Positions 6,624 through 13,537 of a stretch of 13,537 bases of DNA are shown here, piece after piece. Below the pieces are notes generated by a model. It saw only the letters and a program-made list of their open reading frames with translations. It ran no database searches and was not told where the DNA came from. This DNA is from an uncultured Acetatifactor sp. (GTDB lineage Bacteria > Bacillota > Clostridia > Lachnospirales > Lachnospiraceae): NCBI GenBank assembly GCA_910577665.1, contig CAJTOJ010000054.1, positions 1-13,537 on the forward strand, in the 5' to 3' direction. The translations under genes were made by a program, and so were the position numbers. Each line of letters starts with the position of its first letter. The stretch's first letter is position 1.

Positions 6624-7022
6624 ATGAATGATACAAATCTTGAACAGGCACGGACCTTTTTCCAAAAGGACTGTTTTGCCACAGAAAACGGGGCTGTCAT
6701 CGAACAGGTGGAAGATGGGATGGCCCGCTGTTCCATGGTACTAACCAGGCACCACTTGAATGCAGTAGGTGCTGTTATGGGCGGCGCACTCTTTACGCTG
6801 GCTGACTTCACTTTTGCTGTAGCCTCCAACTGGCAGGGCACTGTCCATGTGTCCCGCGCCAGCCAGATCACTTTCCTGGGCACAGCAAAAGGCGGGCAGC
6901 TTATCGCCACCGCCCGCCGTGTGAAAGAAGGCCGTCAGACCTGTTATTATCTGGTAGAGATCACCGATGACCTGGGTAACCAGGTGGCACACGTGACAGT
7001 GGACGGCTTTGTAAAGGGATGA
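6624..7022 (+). CDS. PaaI-type hotdog-fold acyl-CoA thioesterase
   Basis: The 132-residue length is typical of the PaaI family. The signature lies at about residues 43-64: HHLNAVGAVMGGALFTLADF, with the HLN turn, the GG of the central helix and an acidic residue (Asp61) usual for the catalytic helix. The late SRASQITFLGTA and VEITDDLGNQVAHV strands complete the hotdog fold. PaaI enzymes hydrolyse aryl- and acyl-CoA esters, classically phenylacetyl-CoA derivatives, in the cytoplasm. AGGAGG lies about 10 bases before the ATG. The gene faces the ior-paaK operon, with only 15 bases between the two stop codons. The context suggests it releases CoA from aryl-acetyl-CoA. Substrate is inferred, not shown. 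Confidence 0.88.
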   Translation: MNDTNLEQARTFFQKDCFATENGAVIEQVEDGMARCSMVLTRHHLNAVGAVMGGALFTLADFTFAVASNWQGTVHVSRASQITFLGTAKGGQLIATARRVKEGRQTCYYLVEITDDLGNQVAHVTVDGFVKG

Positions 7023-7037
7023 TACTGTCGGAGTCTG

Positions 7038-7460
7038 TCAGCTGCACAGATCTTCATTGTCATACAGTTCCAGTCCCCCCTCCCGGACGGCGTCTGCTGC
7101 TGCAGCACCGTCCGAGGCTTTTACCAGCATTGCCTTTCGCTCCCCGGACGCAAGGGTATACATATATTCAATATTCAGTCCCTTTGCACACAAGATATGT
7201 GCCAGCCGGTACAACTCCCCGGCCTGATCCTCCAGGCGGACGGCCAGCACGTCTGTGAGCATGGCGGAGAATCCTGCTTCCCGCAGGGAAACCCTTGCCA
7301 GTTCCGGATCAGATACCACCATCCGGAGCATTCCGAACTCAGAAGTGTCTGCCATACTCATGGACAATACGTTGATGCCTTGTGTCTTCAGCACTTCTGT
7401 AACCTGTTCCAACCGCCCTTCACGGTTCTCCATGAAAACCGATAACTGCTTTACAAACAT
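7038..7460 (-). CDS. Tandem ACT-domain protein
   Basis: The 140-residue protein starts at the ATG at 7458-7460, which has GAGAGGGAAGG just upstream. A longer in-frame start at 7511 would add 17 arginine-rich, unlikely residues. Two ACT modules are visible: about 3-66 (FMENREGRLEQVTEVLKTQG, then INVLSMSMADTSEFGMLRMV) and about 71-135 (EDQAGELYRLAHILCAKGLN, then IEYMYTL). ACT domains bind amino acids and act as sensors. This stand-alone double-ACT type often sits beside paaK and ior genes in anaerobes. It is the last gene of the minus-strand operon, 60 bases after paaK. A likely role is sensing an aromatic amino acid, but no ligand can be assigned from sequence. Confidence 0.88.
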   Translation of the reverse strand: MFVKQLSVFMENREGRLEQVTEVLKTQGINVLSMSMADTSEFGMLRMVVSDPELARVSLREAGFSAMLTDVLAVRLEDQAGELYRLAHILCAKGLNIEYMYTLASGERKAMLVKASDGAAAADAVREGGLELYDNEDLCS

Positions 7461-7520
7461 ACCTTCCCTCTCTTTCCCCCATGCCCTCATTCGCCTGCAT
7501 GGGCTTCCCACTCCCAGGCC

Positions 7521-8822
7521 TTACGCATCCAGCTTCCGTCTGTCTATCACATGAACCGATTTCCCCATACTGCGCTCCAGGGCCTTGGGTTCCACCAGTT
7601 TCACCCGGACAGCCAGTCCGATAGCCTGCTGGATCACATGCTCGATACGCCTGGTCAGATTCTCCAGTTCCCGGATCTCGTCAGAGAAGAAGCGTTCCTC
7701 TACCTCCACCTGTACTTCCAGGGTATCCAGATTGTTCACCCGGTCCACAATCATCAGATAGTGCGGGGTGATGCCGCCCATTTCCAGAAGTGCCGCTTCA
7801 ATCTGGGAGGGGAACACATTCACGCCACGGATGATCAGCATATCATCACTTCTGCCCGTGAATCTGGCGATCCTGGCAGTGGTCCTGCCACACTCACAGG
7901 GTGTATGGTCAATGCTTGTCAGATCCTTTGTGCGGTACCTGATCAAGGGGATCCCTTCCTTGACAAGCGTGGAGATCACCAGCTCCCCTGTTACACCGTC
8001 TGTCACAGGTTCAAAGGTCTCCCTGTCCACAATCTCTGGCAGGAAATAGTCCTCATGTACGTGAAGACCCCTGTGGAACTGGCAGTCTGTGGCCACCCCA
8101 GGTCCCATGATCTCACTGAGTCCATATATATCATGGGCATGGATTCCCAGCTTCTCCTCGATCCTGGCGCGCATTTTCTCTGTCCATGGCTCTGCCCCAT
8201 TTAAGGAAGCTTTTAGCTTGATCTGGTCACGGACACCCATCTCTTCAATGGTCTCCGCAATGTGCATCAGATAGGAAGGCGTACACAGGATACCCGTCAC
8301 GCCAAAGTCCACCATCATCGTAATCAGCTTTTTCGTGTTCCCTGTGGACATGGGCACCACGGTAGCCCCCATTTTCTCCGCACCATAGTGTCCTCCCAGA
8401 CCTCCGGTAAACAGACCGTATCCATAAGCTACCTGGATGATGTCTTCCCGCCCCATGCCTGCCATGGAAATACACCTGGCCACGCACTCGCTCCACATGT
8501 CAATGTCTCTTCTGGTATATCCCACTACCGTGGCTTTCCCTGTGGTGCCGCTGGAGGCATGAATACGCACGATCTGGGAATTGGGTACCGCAAACATACC
8601 GAAAGGATAGGTATCCCGCAGGTCATCCTTTGTGGTAAACGGAAGCTTCTTCAGATCCTCCAGCCCCTTGATGTCCCCTGGTTCCAGCCCCACTGCCTGC
8701 ATTTTCTTCCGGTAGTATTCCACATTGTGGTACACCCGGTCCACCAGCTTTACCAGCCTTGCCCCCTGTAGGGCTGACATCTCATCCCTGCTCATACATT
8801 CCTTTGTCTCATTCCAGATCAT
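7521..8822 (-). CDS. paaK: Phenylacetate--CoA ligase (AMP-forming, PaaK family)
   Basis: The 433-residue enzyme has the ANL adenylating motifs: SSGTTGKA at about 90-97 (P-loop), YGLSEIMGPG, the YRTKDL hinge region and GRSDDMLIIRGVNVFP, and ends with SMGKSVHVIDRRK. PaaK joins phenylacetate or related aryl-acetates to CoA using ATP, giving AMP and pyrophosphate. Next to ior genes it is usually read as interconverting aryl-acetyl-CoA and the free acid. The start at 8820-8822 overlaps the iorB stop as ATGA, with AGGAG just upstream. An upstream in-frame ATG at 8852 would lie inside iorB and is rejected. Length and motifs are normal for the family. Preference among phenyl-, hydroxyphenyl- and indole-acetate cannot be told. 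Confidence 0.93.
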   Translation of the reverse strand: MIWNETKECMSRDEMSALQGARLVKLVDRVYHNVEYYRKKMQAVGLEPGDIKGLEDLKKLPFTTKDDLRDTYPFGMFAVPNSQIVRIHASSGTTGKATVVGYTRRDIDMWSECVARCISMAGMGREDIIQVAYGYGLFTGGLGGHYGAEKMGATVVPMSTGNTKKLITMMVDFGVTGILCTPSYLMHIAETIEEMGVRDQIKLKASLNGAEPWTEKMRARIEEKLGIHAHDIYGLSEIMGPGVATDCQFHRGLHVHEDYFLPEIVDRETFEPVTDGVTGELVISTLVKEGIPLIRYRTKDLTSIDHTPCECGRTTARIARFTGRSDDMLIIRGVNVFPSQIEAALLEMGGITPHYLMIVDRVNNLDTLEVQVEVEERFFSDEIRELENLTRRIEHVIQQAIGLAVRVKLVEPKALERSMGKSVHVIDRRKLDA

Positions 8823-9421
8823 ATTGTTCTCTCCTGTTCTGCTTCCACGCACTCCATGGCATACCCGGCGTCAAAAGCTTCCCTGTTCACCTGTACAGTC
8901 TTAGGGGGCACGGTCTCCTGGATCACCTGGATCCAGTCTTCTTTCTCAAATCCCACATACCGGGCTGCCGCCCCCAGCACAATCACATTGAAAGCCTTTG
9001 GCACCCCCATCTCCACGGCCTTCCTGGTTGCCTCTACCACAACCGTCTTCCGGGAAGCCATCAGCGTATCCAGGATACCTTCCGGATACCTGGCAGCTCC
9101 TGTCACCACTGTTATCGGGTCAATACGCCAGTCGTTGACAATCACCACTCCATCGTCCTTCAGGAAATGAAGATACCGCAGGGCTTCCAGCCGTTCAAAG
9201 GCGATCAGCACATCCGCCTGCCCTGGCTCCACGATCGGCTCTGCCACCTGGCTGCCATACCGCACAAAAGTCACCACACTGCCGCCCCGCTGTGCCATGC
9301 CGTGCACCTCCGACAGCTTCACATCGTATCCTCCGCGGATCGCCAGGTTCCCCAGGATCCGGCTGGTCAGAAGCGTCCCCTGTCCGCCTACTCCTACGAT
9401 CATGATATTCTTCACACTCAT
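8819..9421 (-). CDS. iorB: Indolepyruvate ferredoxin oxidoreductase, beta subunit
   Basis: The 200-residue protein starts at 9419-9421, its ATG overlapping the iorA stop as ATGA, with a GGCAGGG upstream. An in-frame ATG at 9493 lies within iorA and is rejected. It has GVGGQGTLLTSRILG at about 10-24 and the conserved LSEVHGMAQRGGSVVTFVRY block of the gamma-type subunit of 2-oxoacid:acceptor oxidoreductases. IorB forms the core heteromer with IorA and takes part in CoA binding. The complex oxidatively decarboxylates aryl-pyruvates with CoA and oxidised ferredoxin in the cytoplasm. Both neighbouring junctions are 4-base overlaps, so IorA, IorB and PaaK are probably made in coupled amounts. Confidence 0.93.
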   Translation of the reverse strand: MSVKNIMIVGVGGQGTLLTSRILGNLAIRGGYDVKLSEVHGMAQRGGSVVTFVRYGSQVAEPIVEPGQADVLIAFERLEALRYLHFLKDDGVVIVNDWRIDPITVVTGAARYPEGILDTLMASRKTVVVEATRKAVEMGVPKAFNVIVLGAAARYVGFEKEDWIQVIQETVPPKTVQVNREAFDAGYAMECVEAEQERTI

Positions 9422-11169
9422 ACCCTGCCTGCCTTTCTGGTCTCTATGGCGCCAAACTTGCATAATCCTGCACACAGCCCACACCCATTGCACATGGTCT
9501 CATCAATACTCACCGTCCCGTCATCGTTCTTTGTCAAGGCCGGGCAGCCGGGACGCAGACAGGCACCGCATTTCTTGCATTTCTCGGAAACCGGTACACA
9601 TTTATCCGGGAATGTAACCCCTTTCAGCAACACACAGGGTGCCTTGGTGATGATCACGGACACTGCGTCCCTCTGGGTCTCCCTTCTGAATGCTTCCGCC
9701 AGGCCTTCCTGGTCGAAAGCACTGACCTCATACACATGCTCGATCCCAAGAGACCGGCACAGCTTTGTGATATCAATGGCCGGAACCACTTCCCCCTTCA
9801 ACGTCTTGCCTGTAGCGGCATGGTCTTGATGCCCGGTCATTCCCGTAGTAGAATTGTCCAATATGACAACAGTCCCTGTAGACTGGTTGTAAACCATGTT
9901 CATCAAGGAATTGATCCCTGTATGCAGAAATGTGGAATCTCCTATCACAGCCACCCAGTCCCGGATATATTCTCTTCCCCTGGCCTTTTCCATTCCGTGA
10001 AGGGTACTGATACTGGATCCCATGCAGATGGTCGTATCCACCACACTCAAAGGTGCCAGCGCACCCAGGGTATAGCAGCCGATATCCCCGGCTGCGTGGA
10101 TCTTCAGCCGGCTCAGCACGGAATACACACTGCGATGAGGGCATCCAGGGCAGAGAATGGGAGGCCTGGCAGGTACCTGGGCCTGCGCCTGGATCTGGCC
10201 CCTCTGTCCCAGCACGCGCTCCCGGATCATATTGGCACTGTACTCCCCCTGGACAGTGAACAATTCCTTGCCCACAGCCTTCAGGATCCCCCAGGATTTC
10301 ACCTGCTCCTCAATCACCGGTTCCAGTTCTTCAAATATGTACAGTCGGTCTACCCTGGCCGCAAATTCCTCAATCAGTTTCCGGGGAAGGGGATGCACCA
10401 GCCCCAGCTTCAACACACTGGCCTCCGGCATGGCCTCCCGCACATACTGGTAAGGAATCCCGCCGGTGATAAAACCCACTGACAGATCCCGGTACTCCGC
10501 CCGGTTGACTGGCATTGTGCAGGCGTCCTCCGCCATCTTCTTCATCCGCTCCTCCACCACCACGTGCCGTTTGATGGCGTTTGCAGGCATCATCACATAT
10601 TTGCTTATATTCCGCTGGTAAGGCACAGTCTCCCGCTCTACCCTCTCTTCCAGCTCCACCAGACCCTGGGAATGGGACAGTCTGGTAGTAGAACGCACCA
10701 TCACCGGGGTATCATACGCTTCACTCAGTTCGAAGGCCGCTTTCATATATTCCTTCGCTTCAGCGCTGTCTGCCGGCTCCAGCACCGGAATCATGGCCGC
10801 CCTAGCCACCATCCGGCTGTCCTGTTCATTCTGGGAGCTGTACATACCCGGATCATCGGCCGCCACTACCACCAGACCGCCTCCCACACCGGAATAAGCT
10901 GCTGTAAAAAGCGGATCCGATGCCACATTCACTCCCACATGCTTCATACAACACATGGCGCGGACACCCGCAATGGAAGCACCGATGGCCACCTCTGCAG
11001 CTACCTTCTCGTTGGGGGACCATTCCGCATAAATCTCGTCATATTTCGCAATGCTCTCACTGATCTCTGTGCTGGGAGTACCGGGATATGCCGCAGACAC
11101 CTTCACTCCCGCCTCATAAGCACCTCTTGCTATGGACTCATTGCCAAGCAGTATCCTCTTCTCTGACAC
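9418..11169 (-). CDS. iorA: Indolepyruvate ferredoxin oxidoreductase, alpha subunit
   Basis: The 583-residue protein begins with a GTG codon (11167-11169), preceded by AGGAGG at 8-base spacing. The N-terminal half is the pyrimidine-type domain (LLGNESIARGAYEAGVKVSA, AYPGTPSTEI, CMKHVGVNVASDP). The thiamine-diphosphate motif is GDSTFLHTG at about 410 with NSTTGMTG at about 440, and CPGCPHRS lies between the domains. The C-terminus carries two 4Fe-4S motifs, CKKCGACLRPGC from 531 and CNGCGLCAGLC from 560. The order and length match IorA. It converts indolepyruvate, phenylpyruvate or hydroxyphenylpyruvate plus CoA to the aryl-acetyl-CoA and CO2, reducing ferredoxin. It is first in the operon, after a ~200-nt leader. 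All key cysteines appear present. Confidence 0.95.
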   Translation of the reverse strand: MSEKRILLGNESIARGAYEAGVKVSAAYPGTPSTEISESIAKYDEIYAEWSPNEKVAAEVAIGASIAGVRAMCCMKHVGVNVASDPLFTAAYSGVGGGLVVVAADDPGMYSSQNEQDSRMVARAAMIPVLEPADSAEAKEYMKAAFELSEAYDTPVMVRSTTRLSHSQGLVELEERVERETVPYQRNISKYVMMPANAIKRHVVVEERMKKMAEDACTMPVNRAEYRDLSVGFITGGIPYQYVREAMPEASVLKLGLVHPLPRKLIEEFAARVDRLYIFEELEPVIEEQVKSWGILKAVGKELFTVQGEYSANMIRERVLGQRGQIQAQAQVPARPPILCPGCPHRSVYSVLSRLKIHAAGDIGCYTLGALAPLSVVDTTICMGSSISTLHGMEKARGREYIRDWVAVIGDSTFLHTGINSLMNMVYNQSTGTVVILDNSTTGMTGHQDHAATGKTLKGEVVPAIDITKLCRSLGIEHVYEVSAFDQEGLAEAFRRETQRDAVSVIITKAPCVLLKGVTFPDKCVPVSEKCKKCGACLRPGCPALTKNDDGTVSIDETMCNGCGLCAGLCKFGAIETRKAGRV

Positions 11170-11368
11170 GTTTCTCTCCTCCTGCGAACCCTTCGTCCGC
11201 CTGCTCCACGCCGCAGTCCTTCCACCACGGCAAGTAATCAGGTAAAAAAAACCACCTCTTCCCAGATGCGCGTGCGATATGCATACATACGGTATCTGTA
11301 TGCCACTGCGCAGAAATCTGCAATATCACAGATCCCCACAGGCATGTGAACGAAAAGATGATCCCATA
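11170..11368 (-). promoter_or_regulatory. Long 5' leader of the ior operon
   Basis: About 200 bases separate the predicted start of transcription from the iorA GTG. The leader has a perfect 7-bp hairpin (11281-11303) and a run of seven T on the minus strand near 11242-11248, without a clear GC-rich stem directly before it. An open frame (11138-11284) encodes an aromatic-rich stretch, KRWFFLPDYLPWWK, but its ATG has no Shine-Dalgarno. No T-box or known riboswitch core was recognised. Confidence 0.35.
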
Positions 11369-11374
11369 AGCAAT

Positions 11375-11403
11375 ATAGTAGAACAATATGGGGAAAAAGT
11401 CAA
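11375..11403 (-). promoter_or_regulatory. Sigma-70-type promoter of the ior operon
   Basis: On the minus strand TTGACT (11398-11403) and TACTAT (11375-11380) are separated by exactly 17 bases. They face iorA, about 205 bases upstream of its start codon. No competing promoter of this quality is seen closer to iorA. Confidence 0.7.
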
Positions 11404-11425
11404 CACATCCCCATATCCTGCTCAC

Positions 11426-11584
11426 TCATAATCAACACTGTAATTCTTTTTATATTTATCACAAAAATAAATGGATAAGTCCACAAATGGAATTGGCTAT
11501 GAATTTGATGAAAGAATATTTAGGAAATGAAAATTCATAAAATACATTTTAGCAACGCAAAGTACAATATATAGCGTTTTTTAA
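11426..11584. other. AT-rich intergenic DNA with no convincing gene
   Basis: This stretch between the ior promoter and the ligase promoter is strongly AT-rich, unlike both flanks. It holds only tiny frames: a 19-residue one (ATG 11472, MDKSTNGIGYEF...) and a 13-residue one. Neither has a ribosome-binding site. One arm of a 9-bp inverted repeat lies at 11473-11481. It may be a boundary between the chromosomal operon and an element carrying the ligase. Confidence 0.5.
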
Positions 11585-11595
11585 TTGACTTATCC
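11473..11595. repeat. 9-bp inverted repeat flanking AT-rich DNA and touching the ligase -35 box
   Basis: GGATAAGTC at 11473-11481 is matched perfectly by GACTTATCC at 11587-11595, with 105 bases between. The right arm overlaps the -35 hexamer (11585-11590). Matching does not extend beyond nine bases. It may be a paired operator or remnant element ends, or chance. Confidence 0.35.
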
Positions 11596-11613
11596 TATAT
11601 CTTGTGCTATCAT
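11585..11613 (+). promoter_or_regulatory. Strong promoter of the ligase transcription unit
   Basis: TTGACT (11585-11590) and TATCAT (11608-11613) are separated by 17 bases. TG lies one base before the -10 (extended -10), and AT-rich DNA is upstream. It is one of the best promoter matches in the window and points at the ligase gene about 280 bases away. Confidence 0.75.
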
Positions 11614-11619
11614 AAAATT

Positions 11620-11726
11620 GTTATTGAATTTTGTGCAATTTCGGAGCGGAAAGCACACGCTGTTTAAGTTTGTACGGAGTCAGAAAGTATAAAGTGCAGG
11701 TCACTTTACGCCTTCTGGCTCTTTTT
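11620..11726 (+). ncRNA. Possible short leader RNA ending at hairpin 1
   Basis: A strong promoter at 11585-11613 and an intrinsic terminator ending at 11726 define a transcript of roughly 105 bases with no open frame of note. It would be either an independent small RNA or the prematurely ended form of the ligase mRNA. No known RNA family was recognised. Confidence 0.35.
11677..11726 (+). terminator. Terminator/attenuator hairpin 1 in the ligase leader
   Basis: Arms 11677-11696 and 11702-11721 pair over 20 positions, 18 of them matched including two G-U pairs, around a 5-base loop. TTTTT follows (11722-11726). The T run is only on the + side. It lies about 60 bases after the predicted transcription start, so it could end a ~105-nt RNA or attenuate the ligase gene. 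Confidence 0.8.
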
Positions 11727-11775
11727 ATGTCTGTAACATCATTTAACAGACTATCATACAGCATATCTGTACGCA

Positions 11776-11824
11776 GGCAGGAATGATCCGGCAGTTTAAG
11801 CCGCCATCATCTCCTGCCTTTTTT
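11776..11824 (+). terminator. Terminator/attenuator hairpin 2 in the ligase leader
   Basis: The left arm 11776-11792 (starting GGCAGGA) pairs with 11800-11818 (ending TCCTGCC) through about 16 base pairs with small bulges and an AGTTTAA loop. TTTTTT follows (11819-11824). It is the second terminator-like hairpin in the same leader, about 50 bases after the first and 75 before the ligase start. Confidence 0.75.
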
Positions 11825-11899
11825 CGTTCAAGAAGGGAGGCTGAAAGTGGAAATTCACAAATTCACTGGCAAAATCTAAAAGAAAAGAGGTAAAAACGA

Positions 11900-13537
11900 A
11901 TGTCACAGACAACAGAACGTATTCACGAACTGGTGGATAAACTCAACCAGTACCGCGATGAGTATTACAACAGGAATGCCCCCAGTGTATCAGATGCCGT
12001 CTACGACCATCTTTACGACGAACTGGAGCGCTTGGAGAAGGAATCGGGGATCATCCTGAGCAATTCCCCCACCCAGACCGTAGGCTACAAAGCCGTCAGC
12101 AGTCTGGAAAAAGTGCGGCACCCTATCCCGCTGCTCTCACTGGGCAAGACCAAGATGGTGAGCGAGCTGGCGGCTTTCCTGAAGAAACACGCAGCCCTGC
12201 TCATGCTGAAGCTGGACGGCCTGCCGTAAAGCTCGTTTATGAGGGCGGGAAACTTGTGGAAGGCTCCACCAGAGGCGACGGAGATGAAGGGGAACTCATT
12301 ACCCACAATGTCTCCGCTTTCCGGAATGTGCCGCTTTCCATCCCTTACAAGGAACGCCTTGTAATAACCGGCGAAGGATTCATCCATAAGAGCGACTTTG
12401 ATCGCCTGAAGGATACCCTGACAGGCAGCGACGGCAAGCCCTACCGCAATGCAAGGAACCTTGCCGCCGGATCTATCCGGTGCCTGGATGCAAACATCTG
12501 CAAAAATCGGGAGATCAGCTTTTTTGCCTTTAACATCCTTGAGGGCATGGACGAGTTCACCGACATCCGGGACAGCCGCAGCAGCCTGCTGCTCTCCCTG
12601 TCCGGGTACGGTTTCGGTATCTGCCCCTTCTTGACGGTTTCCCCTGACGAAACGGCTGAGGACTTGGCTGTAAAAATTAAGACGCTGACAGACCTTGCGG
12701 AGATTTCGGACATCCCTATCGACGGGAGGGTGCTGCGCTTTGACAGCTTTTCCTATTCCGCAAGCCTCGGCAGAACCGGACACCATTACAATGACGGCAT
12801 TGCCTTCAAATTTGAGGATGACACCTATGAAACGGTCTTCCGCTCTATTGAGTGGCAGACAGGGCGCAGCGGCGAGATTGCCCCGGTTGCAGTATTTGAC
12901 ACGGTGGAAATTGACGGCTGTGAGGTATCCAAGGCGAGCCTCCATAACCTGACCTTTATCAAAGGACTGGAGCTGCATCCCGGATGCCGTATCCTGGTTT
13001 CCAAGCGCAACATGATTATCCCCCATGTGGAGGAAAATCTGGACCGTGGGGACTATCAGGACATGACGCCGCAGACCTGCCCCTGCTGTGGGCAGCCCAC
13101 ACGCACCCATTCCAGGGCAGGCGACAAGGGACGCATGGTGGAGACACTCCACTGTGACAATCCCGGATGTGGCAGCCGCATCCTTCAGAAATTCGTGCAT
13201 TTCGCAGAAAAGAAAGCCATGAACATCAGGGGGCTTTCCGAGGCAACGCTGGACCAGCTTATCCGGCTCGGCGCCTTAAAGGGTTATCAGGATCTGTACC
13301 ACCTTGACCGCTACCGGGATGAGATCATTGCACTGGAGGGCTTCGGTGAAAAATCCTATGAAAACCTGATCGCTTCCATCAATGAGAGCCGCAGCACAAC
13401 CTTTGTACGCTTCGTTGTGGCAATGGACATCCCCCTGATCGGCAGGACTGCCAGCCGGATACTGGACAGGCATTTCCACGGCAGCCTGCGGGAGTTAAGG
13501 CTGGCTGCGCTGGATCGTTTCGATTTTACCTGCCTTG
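11900..13537 (+). pseudogene. NAD+-dependent DNA ligase, frameshifted and cut by the window end
   Basis: AGAGG lies 9 bases before the ATG at 11900. The first frame gives 109 residues (MSQTTERIHELVDKLNQYRD..., with SVSDAVYDHLYDEL, LLSLGKTK and the active-site LMLKLDGL, lysine 104). It then meets TAA at 12227-12229. Frame 1 continues the ligase from 12226 to the window end with no stop. Inserting one base between 12223 and 12226 (CTG-ACC-GTA instead of CTG-CCG-TAA) restores it. Such ligases seal DNA nicks using NAD+. The divergent sequence and leader suggest an accessory, element-borne copy, not the housekeeping ligA. The break may be real inactivation or an assembly error. C-terminal HhH and BRCT parts are mostly beyond the edge. 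Confidence 0.8.
12226..13537 (+). CDS. DNA ligase fragment downstream of the frame break (adenylation, OB, zinc, HhH)
   Basis: This frame is open through the window end, for 437 complete codons. It starts VKLVYEGGKLVEGSTRGDGD, the nucleotidyltransferase strand that normally follows KxDG. Next come ITGEGF and NARNLAAGSIRCLD, matching the family's EVRGEVF- and NPRNAAAGSLRQLD-type motifs. DGIAFKFED and TGRSGEIAPVAVF lead into the OB fold. A Cys4 zinc site (CPCCG near 13078, and CDNPGC near 13156) is followed by helix-hairpin-helix-like sequence (LEGFGEKSYENL). No start codon with a ribosome-binding site is present at the beginning, so this part is expressed only if the frame is restored or the missing base is an error. 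Confidence 0.75.

Noticed and set aside
8759..9829. Open frame of 356 residues on the + strand
   Set aside because: It is antisense to iorB and iorA, rich in His, Pro and Ser, and shows no domain. It is a shadow of GC-rich coding sequence.
11170..11368. T-box riboswitch in the ior leader (AGGTGG followed by T run)
   Set aside because: The conserved T-box bulge sequence and a proper GC-rich terminator stem are not present. The resemblance is limited to AGGTGG.
11740..11790. Tiny frame of 19 residues starting at the ATG just after hairpin 1
   Set aside because: There is no ribosome-binding site and it runs into hairpin 2. Nothing suggests it is translated.
12085..13200. Long open frame of 371 residues on the minus strand
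   Set aside because: It lies opposite the DNA ligase, whose motifs are unmistakable in the + strand. The minus translation has no recognisable domain and no ribosome-binding site.
1..13537. CRISPR array, tRNA or rRNA genes
   Set aside because: No regularly spaced repeats and no tRNA or rRNA-like sequence were seen in either strand.

Overview
The window looks like accessory DNA from an anaerobic Firmicute of the Lachnospiraceae/Clostridia type, probably a gut commensal. This rests on strong AGGAGG ribosome-binding sites, an IS1182-type transposase, clostridial immunity-protein families, a ferredoxin-dependent aryl-pyruvate oxidoreductase operon, and the N-terminus of a large serine recombinase of the kind carried by clostridial integrative elements. 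The genus cannot be fixed from the sequence.

Left part (1-6433). The 5' end of an IS1182-like transposase gene points out of the left edge. Beside it is a one-directional block of toxin-immunity-type genes on the + strand. Its main member is a very large modular gene that I reconstruct as TPR - unknown domain - TPR - SUFU - DUF7832-like - DUF2185 - DUF2004-like, about 1391 residues if two single-base losses (near 488-490 and 3671-3675) are repaired. It is followed by a 101-residue hypothetical protein, a two-helix membrane protein resembling Imm17, an unrecognised 257-residue protein and a YfbM/DUF1877 protein. No toxin gene is visible, so this is an orphan polyimmunity-type locus as far as the window shows.

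Junction (about 6400-6540). The last ~11 codons of the DUF1877 gene are, read on the other strand, the first ~21 codons of a large serine recombinase with a perfect Shine-Dalgarno. The rest of the recombinase is gone. This marks a deletion or recombination junction at the edge of a former integrative element.

Middle part (6541-11420). A PaaI-type thioesterase (+ strand, own promoter) converges on a compact minus-strand operon iorA-iorB-paaK-ACT. The two tightest joints are ATGA stop/start overlaps. Together these genes would oxidise aryl-pyruvates (from Trp, Phe, Tyr) to aryl-acetyl-CoA with ferredoxin, interconvert the CoA ester with free acid through the PaaK-type ligase, and hydrolyse CoA esters with the thioesterase. 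The ACT protein may sense an amino acid. The operon has a good promoter and a ~200-nt leader.

Right part (11426-13537). AT-rich DNA with a strong + promoter leads into a ~280-nt leader holding two successive terminator-like hairpins. A divergent, accessory-type NAD+-dependent DNA ligase follows. Its reading frame is broken by one missing base right after the KLDG active-site motif, and the gene runs off the window. The metabolic operon is therefore sandwiched between two stretches of mobile-element character.
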